Source of the DNA: an uncultured Formosa sp.
GTDB taxonomy: Bacteria; Bacteroidota; Bacteroidia; Flavobacteriales; Flavobacteriaceae
Direction: 5' to 3'
DNA length: 64,000 bases
NCBI RefSeq assembly: GCF_947500765.1
Contig: NZ_CANMTH010000009.1
Coordinates: 1-64,000, forward strand
The notes beneath the pieces are model-generated. The model saw nothing but the letters and a program-made list of their open reading frames with translations, had not been told where the DNA came from and did not search any database. Positions 25,686-36,100 of the stretch are shown piece after piece. Position numbers and translations under genes: made by a program. Every line of letters begins with the position of its first letter. Position 1 is the first letter of the stretch.

Positions 25686-26987
25686 ATGATTATGAAAACA
25701 AAAAACAGATATGTTATATTCATTGTTCTGGCCATTATTATACCTACGAGTCTTTGGCTATTAACATTCCCTAATACAACGATAAAACACGATGCCTCAC
25801 CCTTTTTTGTCTATGGTAGTCAGTTATTGGCTATCATCGGGTTCTCCTTATTCGCCATATCTTTTGTGTTAACTACACGAATTAAAGTCATCGAAACATA
25901 TTTTGGCGGACTAGATAAACTCTATCAAAAACATAGTACCATAGGTAAAATAGCCTTTTTTATGATTTTAGCCCATCCCATAGTATTATCACTACGATGG
26001 ATTCCCGATAACATAGAAAAAATATTCTGGTATATACTGCCCATACATAGAAAAATGGAAATAAACATAGGTAGCTGGGCATTAATAGGATTAATCGTTT
26101 TATTACTTTTTACCCTAGTTATAAAATTACCTTATGATAAGTGGAAAATCTCACACAAATTTATGGGGCTATGTTTTATCTTAGGTAGTATTCATGTCTT
26201 TGGTATTAATAATTTTTATCAAAACAATAAATACCTAGCCTTCTACTTCATTTTAATTACTACACTAGCACTCATAGCTTTTATGTACAAATCCATATTT
26301 TATAAATGGACCGCAAAAAAACATCCTTTCGAAGTATTAGCGATTAATAAGTTGAATGCAGAGGTTATGGAAATCACCTTAATTAACAAGTCAACCCATT
26401 TCAATTATGTACCCGGACAATTTTGTTTCTTTCAATTTGTAAACAAAGATCTTAGCATGGAATCACACCCTTTTACCATCTGCGATGCGCCTTTAAAAGA
26501 CGAAATTAGTATACTTGTAAAATCCTTAGGAGACTATACCAATACCCTTCATAAAAAATTAACACTAAATACAACGGCTCTTGTTGAAGGCCCTTATGGC
26601 TGTTTTGATTATAAATTAGGTAAAAAGAAACAAATATGGATTGCCGGAGGTGTTGGAATTGCACCTTTTATGAGTTGGTGCAGAGATTTAATGCGTAATA
26701 ATATGCCTGAACTGGAAGTCGATTTTTACTATTGTGTCCATAATAAATCAGAGGCCTTTTATACACACGAATTCGAAAAATTAGAAACAATAATGCCTAA
26801 TTTTCATCTTAATGTACACTGTTCAACTAGTACGGGACATATAAAAGGCAGTGATATTAAAGAACCAAAAGATAAAACCATATGTATTTGTGGTCCAAAA
26901 AGCATGAGAACATCGCTTCTAAAAGAGTTTAAAACCCTTCAGGTTCCTAAAGAAAATATAATCTACGAGGATTTCGATTTTATATAG
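25686..26987 (+). CDS. Ferric-reductase-like flavocytochrome
   Basis: 433-residue membrane oxidoreductase. About six hydrophobic helices in the first 220 residues form a ferric-reductase-type haem domain, with histidines in MILAHPIVLSL and in ISHKFMGLCFILGSIHVFG (paired helix histidines). The cytosolic half is a ferredoxin-NADP+ reductase-like module: YVPGQFCFFQF, ESHPFTICDAP (FAD binding), IAGGVGIAPFMSW (NADP binding), CICGPKSMRTSLL. It moves electrons from NAD(P)H through FAD and haem to an outside acceptor, possibly ferric iron. A second in-frame ATG six bases in is equally possible. Monocistronic. Confidence 0.85.
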   Translation: MIMKTKNRYVIFIVLAIIIPTSLWLLTFPNTTIKHDASPFFVYGSQLLAIIGFSLFAISFVLTTRIKVIETYFGGLDKLYQKHSTIGKIAFFMILAHPIVLSLRWIPDNIEKIFWYILPIHRKMEINIGSWALIGLIVLLLFTLVIKLPYDKWKISHKFMGLCFILGSIHVFGINNFYQNNKYLAFYFILITTLALIAFMYKSIFYKWTAKKHPFEVLAINKLNAEVMEITLINKSTHFNYVPGQFCFFQFVNKDLSMESHPFTICDAPLKDEISILVKSLGDYTNTLHKKLTLNTTALVEGPYGCFDYKLGKKKQIWIAGGVGIAPFMSWCRDLMRNNMPELEVDFYYCVHNKSEAFYTHEFEKLETIMPNFHLNVHCSTSTGHIKGSDIKEPKDKTICICGPKSMRTSLLKEFKTLQVPKENIIYEDFDFI

Positions 26988-26989
26988 CT

Positions 26990-27070
26990 TACAAACAATA
27001 GCTGTACGTAAAAGCTTGTTCTTACCTACTTCAGTGAATCTTCGCAGATTTACAAGTGTTGGTGTTACCG
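26990..27070. repeat. Degenerate structured repeat, possible copy
   Basis: Contains CCTACTT before a hairpin AATCT-TCGC-AGATT at 27037-27050, the same order as CCTACTTACGAAAATCCTCGCGG in copy 1. The left and right ends are not recognisable, so this is a weaker member of the family. Confidence 0.35.
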
Positions 27071-27150
27071 CTAAATTTAAAAATACAGACAAATTAGTTA
27101 AATGGCTTGATAAAGAAAATACTTTGGGCAAAATAGGGTGTTTACGGTGA
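27055..27150 (+). pseudogene. Short coding fragment, unknown
   Basis: A coherent reading of about 30 residues (VGVTAKFKNTDKLVKWLDKE and on) ends at a TGA near 27150 but has no start. It looks like the tail of a lost gene; family unknown. Confidence 0.3.
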
Positions 27151-27261
27151 ATGTAGCAGAATATTCCTAAGTAACAAAAAAGGAATGAGTATAGCAAAAG
27201 CCCCCACAGCAAAAAAAGATAGAAAGGAACGAGAGTCTAGATTGAATAAAAAGACAGAGAC

Positions 27262-27459
27262 ATGAAGAAAATTCAGTTTGATAATATGAGAAATAAATTT
27301 TGGATTGGACTTTTTATAATCACCATTATATGATTTATAATCGGAATATTTGAACCCATAGAATTTTCAAATCAAAATATAAATAAGTACATTCTAAAAA
27401 GTGGTTTGCTATTACAATTACTGTATTTCAGCAGAATCGGACATAGAAAAACGGAATGA
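27262..27459 (+). pseudogene. Small membrane protein gene with in-frame TGA
   Basis: From the ATG at 27262 the frame gives a small two-helix membrane protein: RNKFWIGLFIITII, then TGA at 27331-27333, then FIIGIFEPIEFSNQ and LLLQLLYFSRIGHRKTE with a stop at 27457. A Trp codon (TGG) probably became TGA. It is otherwise intact, so it is either recently broken or the sequence has an error there. Confidence 0.5.
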
Positions 27460-27687
27460 AATAATACCATACACTATTACAAAAGCAACAATACATAATG
27501 GCTTTTTATCTTAAACAAAGGCGTTGCTATTCTTTGCAGCACATATGCAAAAGGTTAGTCATGATCTCTAAAACTCAAATAATTTAAACCGTCTAAAAGG
27601 CACTTACCTCAACGTAAATACACACAAACAGCACCTACCATTAACTCACTGATTACAGATAACTTACAAACAGTATCAAATCTTTTT

Positions 27688-27745
27688 TATTCGGTTTTTA
27701 TTTGCTAAATTAGTGACGTAACCACGCTACTAATTAATAACCAAA
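27688..27745. repeat. Structured repeat, copy 4 (right half)
   Basis: ATTCGGTTTTTATTTGCTAA, then TTAGTGACGTAACCACGCTACTAATTAATAA. It closely matches the right half of copy 1 (ATTCGGTTTGTATTTGCTAA, then a CACGCCACTAATCATACAC block). The left half and the inner hairpin are missing here. Confidence 0.65.
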
Positions 27746-28070
27746 CTGTATTCTTCATGCAAACAAACCATCAACCAACCATAAACGGCTTAAAAAAACG
27801 GTCATACCCTACACGCCCAAAAAAAATGCTGTAAAGACATTGTACTTCTGGAGCTAGCAATTTTTATTGCGCTACAATTAAACACGGGTAACACCTGAAT
27901 AATAAGGGCTATCACAGTGCTTTATAGCACATAAATCTACTAGATATCAGAAAATAGCTAATCTCTTTAAAAAGATTTAAGAAAATACTCTAATACATAA
28001 TTAAATAGAAGAATCCTTTTTAATCGGCAAACATATTTCAAACCAAGACATAAAACCAAATAATGAAATT
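27746..28070. other. Gene-free stretch before the DUF1254 pair
   Basis: 325 bases without a supported gene or repeat. I see no convincing promoter boxes. Confidence 0.35.
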
Positions 28071-29495
28071 ATGAAAAAAGCGTATACCATAGTATTAGTC
28101 GTATTGATTGCGTTTTCCTGTAATCAAAACAAAGCAAAAAAAGAAACCGAAAACGCTCCTGTGCTGTCATTAGACTCTATAACGGCCATAACCAAAGAAG
28201 CCTACATCTACGGATTTCCAATGGTCGATAATTACCGTATTCAATACGATTATTATGAAGACAGTACAAGTACAGAATTTAAGGCACCATGGAATCATTT
28301 AGGTAATATAGCACGCGTATTCACCCCTAAAGATATTGCGGTACAAACCCCAAATTCAGATACCCCCTACTCTTGGTCAGGATTAGATTTACGTGCAGAA
28401 CCTATTGTACTCACATTCCCCGAAATCGAGGCAAATCGTTACTACAGCGTACAGTTTATTGATGCGTATACCTTTAATTTCGACTATTTAGGCACACGTA
28501 CTTCTGGCAACAAAGCAGGAAGTTACCTTATCGCTGGTCCCAATTGGAATGGAGAAATTCCTGACGGAATAAATAAAGTCGTAAAATCTGAAACCAACCT
28601 GATCTCTGCCGTTTATAGAACTCAACTTTTTAACCCTGCCGATATAAACAAGGTCAAGAACATTCAGGCAGCCTATAAAATGGAACCTCTATCATCGTTT
28701 TTAAATACGCCATCCCCTACAACTATTCCAAAAATAAATTTTATAAAACCACTACTCCCAGAAGCACAAAAATCGTCATTAGACTTCTTCCGCATCATGA
28801 ATTTTGCAATGCAGTATAGCCCAACAAACCCAACCGAAAAAACGCTTATACAACGTTTTAAGAAGATAGGAATTGGTGCTGGCTTAGATTTTAATGTGCA
28901 AAAACTAGCTCCCGAAGTACAAAAAGCCATGGAGAAAGGTATTAAAGAAGCCTGGACGGTCGACTTTGCCGAAATAAAAAAGAAAATTGATAGTGGGGAA
29001 ATCACATCAGGAGATCTATTCGGAACCCGAGCATATTTAAAAAACGATTATGTAAAAAGAATGGCTGCTGCTGTGCTTGGTATTTATGGCAATTCAAAAG
29101 AAGAAGCCATGTATCCGTTTTATGGAGTAGATGCTGAAGGCAACGCATTAAATGCAACAACAAACAAATACACCTTACATTTTGCCAAAGACCAATTACC
29201 TCCGGTAAATGCTTTTTGGTCACTAACCATGTATAAATTACCTGAAAGTTTATTGGTAGAAAATCCCATCAATCGGTATGTATTAAATTCACCCATGTTA
29301 CCCCATTTTGTAAAAGATAAAGATGGAGGGATTACGTTATATATTCAAAATGAATCTCCTGGAAAAAGTAAAGAAGCCAATTGGTTACCAGCTCCAAAAG
29401 GACCGTTTGTAACGATTATGAGATTATACTGGGCTAAAGAAGCCGCTTTAGATGGTAGTTGGAAACGCCCTGCTTTAAACCGTGTTAAAAATTAA
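28071..29495 (+). CDS. DUF1254/DUF1214 lipoprotein A
   Basis: 474 residues with a lipobox (FSC at about 17). The DUF1254 part (about 40-170) shows EAYIYGFPMVDNYRI, the conserved NSDTPYSWSGLDLRAEPIVL and YYSVQFIDAYTFNFDYLGTR. The C-terminal DUF1214 part (about 355-470) shows PPVNAFWSLTMY, NRYVLN, ITLYIQNESPG and NWLPAPKGPFVTIMRLY. Members are periplasmic or secreted proteins of unknown activity found widely in marine bacteria, often near stress or degradation genes. First of a two-gene operon; the second starts 18 bases after this stop. Confidence 0.85.
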   Translation: MKKAYTIVLVVLIAFSCNQNKAKKETENAPVLSLDSITAITKEAYIYGFPMVDNYRIQYDYYEDSTSTEFKAPWNHLGNIARVFTPKDIAVQTPNSDTPYSWSGLDLRAEPIVLTFPEIEANRYYSVQFIDAYTFNFDYLGTRTSGNKAGSYLIAGPNWNGEIPDGINKVVKSETNLISAVYRTQLFNPADINKVKNIQAAYKMEPLSSFLNTPSPTTIPKINFIKPLLPEAQKSSLDFFRIMNFAMQYSPTNPTEKTLIQRFKKIGIGAGLDFNVQKLAPEVQKAMEKGIKEAWTVDFAEIKKKIDSGEITSGDLFGTRAYLKNDYVKRMAAAVLGIYGNSKEEAMYPFYGVDAEGNALNATTNKYTLHFAKDQLPPVNAFWSLTMYKLPESLLVENPINRYVLNSPMLPHFVKDKDGGITLYIQNESPGKSKEANWLPAPKGPFVTIMRLYWAKEAALDGSWKRPALNRVKN

Positions 29496-29512
29496 AAACA
29501 TAACGATTAAAT

Positions 29513-31051
29513 ATGAAACGCATTAAACTTAAAGCACCGCTACTACTTGTAATTATGGGAGTAATCGCTGCTTGCAATCAACCACAGCCTAAAGCTATCG
29601 TTCAAAATACTACAGAAACGATTTCACTCACTGAAGCAACATTACAAGGCGATGAATTAATTAAAACCAATTTTGGTAATATTCAACTAAAAGAAAGTTA
29701 CCTAACAGAAACATCTATTCAAAACCTAAATAATCAATTAAATCTACAACGGGCTATCGAAGTGTATCAATGGGCGCTTCCGGTAACCACGTTTCAAATG
29801 TGGTACAATGCACATTCAGAAATATATGGCGGAGCTTATATGGATTTTGTAGAATATAGCTCATTCAATGAAAAAGTAGGGATCCTTACTGCTAACGCAA
29901 CAACACCCTATGTAATAAGTTGGGCAGACCTATCCAAAACGGGACCTTTGGTTATAGATTATCCTGCTGGTGCTTCTGCCGGTGGTATTATAGACTTTTA
30001 TCAGCTTGCTTTAGGCGATTTAGGATTAATGGGCGCCGATAAAGGAAAAGGGGGGAAATACCTCATCATTCCAAACGGATATGATACTTCAAAACTAAAT
30101 ACCAAAGGATACTTTGTGATTCACTGTACAACCAATAAAATAATGATTGGTACACGGTTTCTATCTACGGATAAGGCCGAAATTAAAACAATGAAAGAAA
30201 CGTTTCTAATTGGTAAATATGGAGAAACGCTAAAACCTGCAAAATTTATTTCGAAGACTAATAAACGTTTTCAGGGCACTCCTTTTAGGGGGCTAAAATA
30301 CTTTGAATTAGTTCATCAGTTTATTCAAAATGAACCACAAAAAGAAGAAGATAAGATTTTTTACACCTACTTAAAATATCTCGGCATCGAAAACGGCAAA
30401 CCTTTTAATCCGTCAGAACAACTAAAAACCATTCTAACCGAAGGTGCCAATTTAGGCGAACTCATGTGTAGATCTAACCAAATGAAACCGCGCAAAGACC
30501 AGGTCTATTACAAAAATAGCAAGTGGTACAGGTTATTATCAAATTTCCCCTTAACAAAAACCAGTAATACAAACTACTTTTTAGATGAAAGTAATCAGTA
30601 TTATTACGAAGCTGTAACCGTTACTGCTGGCATGAAATCTAATACCCCTGGACCAGGAACCACCAGCTATTTAACAACTAAAGAAGATAAAAATGGTAAC
30701 GTTTTACTGGGTTCAAAAACTTATGCAATCCATTTACCGGCTGGCGTGCCTGCTTCTAATTTTTGGGCATTAACGATATATAGCGAAAATACCCGTTGTT
30801 TTATAGACAACAAAAATGCAACAAATAAACTAAGAGCAACGAGTATCGATTCAAGAGATAATAATCTAGTAATTAATGCCGACGGTAGTGTAAACCTCTA
30901 CATTGGCCCCAAAGCTCCTGAAGGTAAAGAAAACAATTGGTTACAAACCAACGTGGGTGAAGGTTGGTTTCCTCTAATCAGAACTTACGGGACCCAACAA
31001 GCGCTTTTTGATAAAACCTGGAAGCCTGGAGATTTTGAATTACTAGAGTAA
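29513..31051 (+). CDS. DUF1254/DUF1214 lipoprotein B
   Basis: 512 residues; lipobox at about 21 (IAAC). The same two domains are present in divergent form: QRAIEVYQWALPVTTFQMWY, TANATTPYVISWADLSKTGP, GGIIDFYQLALGDLGLMG for DUF1254; PASNFWALTIYSENTRCFID and NLYIGPKAPEGKENNW then FPLIRTYG for DUF1214. It is a paralogue rather than a recent copy of the preceding gene, since only the motif regions correspond. The two probably form a functional pair at the outer membrane. A strong terminator follows. Confidence 0.85.
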   Translation: MKRIKLKAPLLLVIMGVIAACNQPQPKAIVQNTTETISLTEATLQGDELIKTNFGNIQLKESYLTETSIQNLNNQLNLQRAIEVYQWALPVTTFQMWYNAHSEIYGGAYMDFVEYSSFNEKVGILTANATTPYVISWADLSKTGPLVIDYPAGASAGGIIDFYQLALGDLGLMGADKGKGGKYLIIPNGYDTSKLNTKGYFVIHCTTNKIMIGTRFLSTDKAEIKTMKETFLIGKYGETLKPAKFISKTNKRFQGTPFRGLKYFELVHQFIQNEPQKEEDKIFYTYLKYLGIENGKPFNPSEQLKTILTEGANLGELMCRSNQMKPRKDQVYYKNSKWYRLLSNFPLTKTSNTNYFLDESNQYYYEAVTVTAGMKSNTPGPGTTSYLTTKEDKNGNVLLGSKTYAIHLPAGVPASNFWALTIYSENTRCFIDNKNATNKLRATSIDSRDNNLVINADGSVNLYIGPKAPEGKENNWLQTNVGEGWFPLIRTYGTQQALFDKTWKPGDFELLE

Positions 31052-31072
31052 TAGCCTAAAAAACAAAACCAT

Positions 31073-31102
31073 AAAAAACCGTCTTTTAAGACGGTTTTTT
31101 TT
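31073..31102 (+). terminator. Rho-independent terminator
   Basis: AAAACCGTCTT and AAGACGGTTTT form a perfect stem with a short loop followed by a T-run, 22 bases after the DUF1254 pair. Confidence 0.9.
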
Positions 31103-31262
31103 ATTTACAATACAATAACGCTTATCAGTGTTTTAAAGGGCTTAAAGTCTGTATAAACAACTTAAACTAATCGTTTTTAGCAGTCTCTAATACGTAATAA
31201 TCAACGCAACAGCACTGCAAATCGCGGTTTTACTTCCCCCCTCACTCCTAGTCTAATCTTAA

Positions 31263-31301
31263 ATAAAAAAAACCTGAACAGCTTAACGCGTGTTCAGGTT
31301 T
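31263..31301 (-). terminator. Rho-independent terminator for susCD
   Basis: AAACCTGAACA at 31270-31280 pairs with TGTTCAGGTTT at 31291-31301. On the minus strand it is followed by a T-run, 42 bases after the SusD stop. Confidence 0.85.
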
Positions 31302-31342
31302 AATCACTAGTCATAAAACAAATTACAATCTCTTTTTATAAA

Positions 31343-33097
31343 TTACCACCCTGGGTTTTGTACCAGATTAGTGTTAATTACCGTTTCATTAATGGGTAGT
31401 GGCCATAAATAATTTTTATGATTGTAGGGTCTATTCCCTACAGGGTCTATAATTAAAGCTTTCACCGGACCTACTCCAGACGGATAATTTTCTACATAAC
31501 CATAAATGGCTGTATCTGGATCAAAAAGCGTTTCATCGGTTTCATATGCTGTGCCTTCAATCACATAACCAACTAAATCTGTATTAAGTAAATCTACAGC
31601 AATATCCCAGCGTCTTATATCATTCCAATGGTTATTATCTTCCATATACAATTCTACGGTACGCTCGCGTCGTATCTCATCTAACATATCTAAGTCGTTA
31701 CTCGCTACCAATGCATTGGTTAACGGAGCAATACCAGCTCTATCTCTTATTATATTTACAGAGATGTCTAAATCGGCATCAGAGATTGATCCGTCTCGTT
31801 CATACAAAGCTTCTGCATACGTCAATAAAACTTCTGCATAACGCAAATGCGGATAGTTAAAAGCTTCTGTTCCTACCGTTCTATAGTTATTCCATGAGGT
31901 AAATTTCCAATTACTTAAATTAGAATTATTAACACTCGAAATAACCGGTATAGGGCGAGATCCATTCTCTATAACACTTTCTCCAAAATTACCCCACATT
32001 CTTCGGTCTCTATTTATAAATTGATCCGACTGTGTGGCATAGCCCTGAAACAGAGGAGATTTAGCTATAGGTAACCCATCTAAAGAAGAGTACATGTCTA
32101 ATGCTATCTGAGTAGGTGCATTTCTTCCTAAATTAATTTGTGTGAATTGCCCACCAATTCTATTTCCAGAATCATAATCAAAAATACTTTGAATAATAAA
32201 CTCACTATTAGAGGCTTTAGTGTAACCTCCAGGATTTGAATCGGATCCTTCTAAAGTAAACAACCATTTATAAGAATTATTATCCATATTAGGGTCGTCA
32301 TTTTTATTCCAAATTTGGTATTGTCCTTTGTCCATTACGGCTTTTGCTAAAGTAACGGCTTCGGCGATATAGGCTACCGATTGGCTTCCAGATCCAGAGC
32401 CTTCAAAATCGGTTACAGTACCTACATATTTTTCCCAAGTGCCTTCAAATAAAAGTACACGGGCTTTATAAGCCATAGCTGCGGTACTACTTATTTTACC
32501 AAGATCTTCGCCTGTAGCTGTTTCTGGTAAACCGGCAATCGCTAAATCTAAATCGGCAATAATTTGTTGTACCACTTCATATCTGCTGTTTCGTGGTGCA
32601 TATAAAATCTCTGAATCTACATTGGTAACTTCAGTTATTATAGGTACGCCTCCAAAACGTTTTAATAATCTAAAGTGTTGGTAGGCTCTAAAAAAATAAG
32701 CTTCTGCAACAGGCACACGTATATCAGATAAATCGCCATAACCATATTCAACATACTCATCGGCCTTTTCTAGTAACACGTTTATGGTTCTAATATAAGA
32801 ATATCCATTATCCCAATACAAATCGGTGTCTGAAGCGGCATTAAGCCCTTGCCCATAGTCTTGAAAATATCCACTCAACTCTGTCCCGTAATCGGTTATC
32901 ATATCAAAACCATCTCCACTAGTGGCTTGTGGCGAATGTAATCCTCTGTATAAATTACTAGCAGCATCTACAAAATTCTGAGGTTCATCAAAATAAACCT
33001 GCTCGGTTATACTATCCAGATCATCCAAGTCCAGAAATTTATCCTCACAGCTTAGCAATACGCATACGGCTGAGAATAAGATTATTATTTTTTTCAT
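31343..33097 (-). CDS. SusD/RagB glycan-binding lipoprotein
   Basis: Outer-membrane lipoprotein that captures substrate and acts as the lid of the SusC channel. I use the ATG at 33097, which places the lipobox (LLSC) properly; an ATG 39 bases upstream only adds hydrophilic residues. The SusD N-terminal half has DKFLDLDDLDSITEQVYFDE and AYFFRAYQHFRLLKRFGGVPII (TPR helices). The C-terminal half has YAEVLLTYAEALYERDG, IRRERTVELYMEDNNHWNDIRRW and ends in TNLVQNPGW, all family hallmarks. The start is 45 bases after SusC. No degradative enzyme sits beside the pair. Confidence 0.93.
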   Translation of the reverse strand: MKKIIILFSAVCVLLSCEDKFLDLDDLDSITEQVYFDEPQNFVDAASNLYRGLHSPQATSGDGFDMITDYGTELSGYFQDYGQGLNAASDTDLYWDNGYSYIRTINVLLEKADEYVEYGYGDLSDIRVPVAEAYFFRAYQHFRLLKRFGGVPIITEVTNVDSEILYAPRNSRYEVVQQIIADLDLAIAGLPETATGEDLGKISSTAAMAYKARVLLFEGTWEKYVGTVTDFEGSGSGSQSVAYIAEAVTLAKAVMDKGQYQIWNKNDDPNMDNNSYKWLFTLEGSDSNPGGYTKASNSEFIIQSIFDYDSGNRIGGQFTQINLGRNAPTQIALDMYSSLDGLPIAKSPLFQGYATQSDQFINRDRRMWGNFGESVIENGSRPIPVISSVNNSNLSNWKFTSWNNYRTVGTEAFNYPHLRYAEVLLTYAEALYERDGSISDADLDISVNIIRDRAGIAPLTNALVASNDLDMLDEIRRERTVELYMEDNNHWNDIRRWDIAVDLLNTDLVGYVIEGTAYETDETLFDPDTAIYGYVENYPSGVGPVKALIIDPVGNRPYNHKNYLWPLPINETVINTNLVQNPGW

Positions 33098-33141
33098 CTG
33101 TATATGTTTTTCGTTATTAAATGTTAGCGCGTTCATAGTCC

Positions 33142-36100
33142 TTAAAATGTTACATTTATACCTATTGCAAAAGTGCGTTGAAATGGATAAATAGAGCGAT
33201 CATTCGTCGCTAAGGTATTTCCGGATTCCGGATCAAAACCATCAACCAAAGAGGTAAATTCAAAAAGATCATTCCCAGAAACATACAAGCGTATTTTGTC
33301 CATTTTTATCTTGTCTAACACTTCTTTGGGTAACGTATATCCAATAACAAGAGTTTTTAAACGTATGTATTTATTGTTCTGAACAAAGAAGTCATTATTC
33401 GCCCAGTTCCAAGTGGCAAGATTTCTTTGAGACGTTAACCTAGGGTAAGCTGCAGTGGTCTGTTCTGGTGTCCACATTTTACCATTATAAGCAGTGGTCT
33501 GGTTAGACCATGGCACACCAAACGGATAAGCATTAACTTCTCCTCTAATTACATTTTGTTCTAACTGTCCTTGAAAAAGCGCTGTAAAATCAAAACCTTT
33601 ATATTTAGCGCCTAAGTTTATTCCAAATACATAGTGCGACTGTGCATCTCCTATATATTTTACATCGCCTTGTCCTTTTTCGGCATCGGCATTCTGGTCG
33701 TTAATCACACCATTACCATCTAAATCAACTTTTTTAACATCTCCAACACGTAAAGCAGACGATCCTAAAGGCACTTCAGATCCTGTACCAGAATATTGCG
33801 CATTGTAGGCATCTACTTCTGTTTGAGATTGAAATACACCATCTGTTTCCCAAACAAAATAAGAATCTAAAGCATACCCTTCTACGGTAGATCGGATTCC
33901 GGCTTGTATAGAATTTCCGCCTTCTAAATTAACTAACGTATTATTGGTATCACTCATATTAAAACCAACGTTGTAAGAGAAATCTCCTTTAGTGTCTTTC
34001 CAATTTATTGCCGCTTCCCAACCTGTGGTTTCTAAGGTTCCGCTATTGGTTTTCGGGGCTGTTGCGCCTAAAACTTCAGGATAGGTAACATTTACAAGCA
34101 TCCCATTATTTACTTTTTCATATAAATCGACAGATGCAGATAGTTTGTTATTAAAGAAGCCTAAATCTAATCCTACGTTTTTCATCACAACTTCTTCCCA
34201 AGTACGAGTTGTAGTGGTTAACCCATCAATATAAGCTGTCGGACTTAAAGTACCTCCGGTTCCAAAAAGGTCTGTACCAAATCCTATGGTCGATACATAA
34301 TCATAAGGACCAATACCTACCTGATTACCACTGGTACCATAACTTCCCCTAAGTTTTAAATTACTTAAAGCTTCAACGTTTTCTAAAAAGGCTTCTTTAT
34401 GTACATTCCAACCTACAGAAACATTTCCGTAATTATTAAATTTAAATCCTTCAGCAAATCGCGAAGATCCATCTCGTCGGCCTACTAATTCTAATAAATA
34501 CGTCCCTTTATAGTCGTAATTTAGTCTTGTTAAATAAGAGTATAAACCATATTGAGTCTGCCCTCCTTCACTTTCTTGTACACCAGTACCAACATTAATA
34601 TCGTACACACCTTCATCTACAAGGCCATATTTTATTCCTGTAAGGGCTTTATAAAAATACTTTTCGGCAGTAATACCTGCCATCCCTTTAAAGTTATGGT
34701 CGCCTAAACTTTTTTCATAGTTTAAAAACCCTCCATAGGTCTGATATGTTGCTGTGGTTGCTATAGATTCTATATTCGGATTAGAGTTTATTGAATTCGC
34801 ATATTCTCCATTCCAATTATACAAAGGCACATTTAAAGTGGTTATATCTTGTCTTTCATTAACATTATTATAGGTGGCACTTGCATTTGCGCTAAACCCT
34901 CTACCTATATCGTAATTCAGGTTTAATGTCAGTCTCCCAATAATTTCGTCTTTCTCGTCTCGACCACCATCTGTGGTTCCTGCAATAGAGTTATTATTAC
35001 CTACACCAAAATTAGCATACCATTGACCCAATTCATTTTTGGCTGGAAAAACAGGCATATCCTGAGTAATCAATGAACGTCCAAACGATGTCGACGGACT
35101 AGAGGTGACGTTTTTTTGCAAAGATACATTCGCTGCTAAATTTAATTTTTCTGTAATATTAAAATCGGTGTTTAACCTTACAGAATATTGTTTAATACCG
35201 TCGTAAGCTGTTTTTAAGGCACCTTGAGATTCAGATAATCCAAAAGACAATCTATATCTGGCTTGCTCTGTACTTCCCGATAAACTTAAATTTTGCTGAT
35301 TTCCCGTATTACTTCCAAATAATTCTTCATAACGATCTGCATTTCCCATATACACCAATCCATCATATCCCCAAGTAGCTGGTACGGTTTGAAACCAACC
35401 TTCTTTACCTGCAGCAAAGCCTTCTATGGTTTCTTTCCCCCAATTCCAATAATTTGGTGTCGTATCTTGTTCGGCAGCATCTAACCACAGTTGTCCATAT
35501 TCTTGGTAAGTTGTCATCGGTGGTCGTTTCCCAAGTACATTCACTCTAAGCATAGAACTAAATTCAACCTTCATTTGGCCTTTACCTTTTTTAGTAGTCA
35601 CCAAAATCACACCATTTGCGGCCCGAGATCCGTAAATAGATGCGGCTCCATCTTTTAACACACTTATAGATTCGATGTCGTCTGGATTCATCTGAAAGAA
35701 TTCATTATCATCAAATACAGGTGCACCGTCCATAACTATTAATGGGCTTCCTCCATTCACAGAAGTGGCTCCCCTAATGGTTAAATTAATATCCTCGTTA
35801 CCTGGTCTAGACGACGATCTAGAAATGGTTAAACCGGGCGTTTCCCCCTGTAAAGACAAGGCGACATTAGATACGGCACGGTCTTCAAAAACTTCAGAAG
35901 TCACCTGGTCTATAGAGCCTGTTAAAGATTCCTTCTTAGTGGTTCCATATCCTACAACAATAACCTCATCCAATTCACTTAAATCGGCTTCTAATGCAAC
36001 ATCTAATCGGGTTTGCCCAGAGACAGCGACTGCTTTGGTGCGATATCCCATATAACTAAATAATAATACGGCTTCTGCATTCGGAATTTTTAAAGTATAA

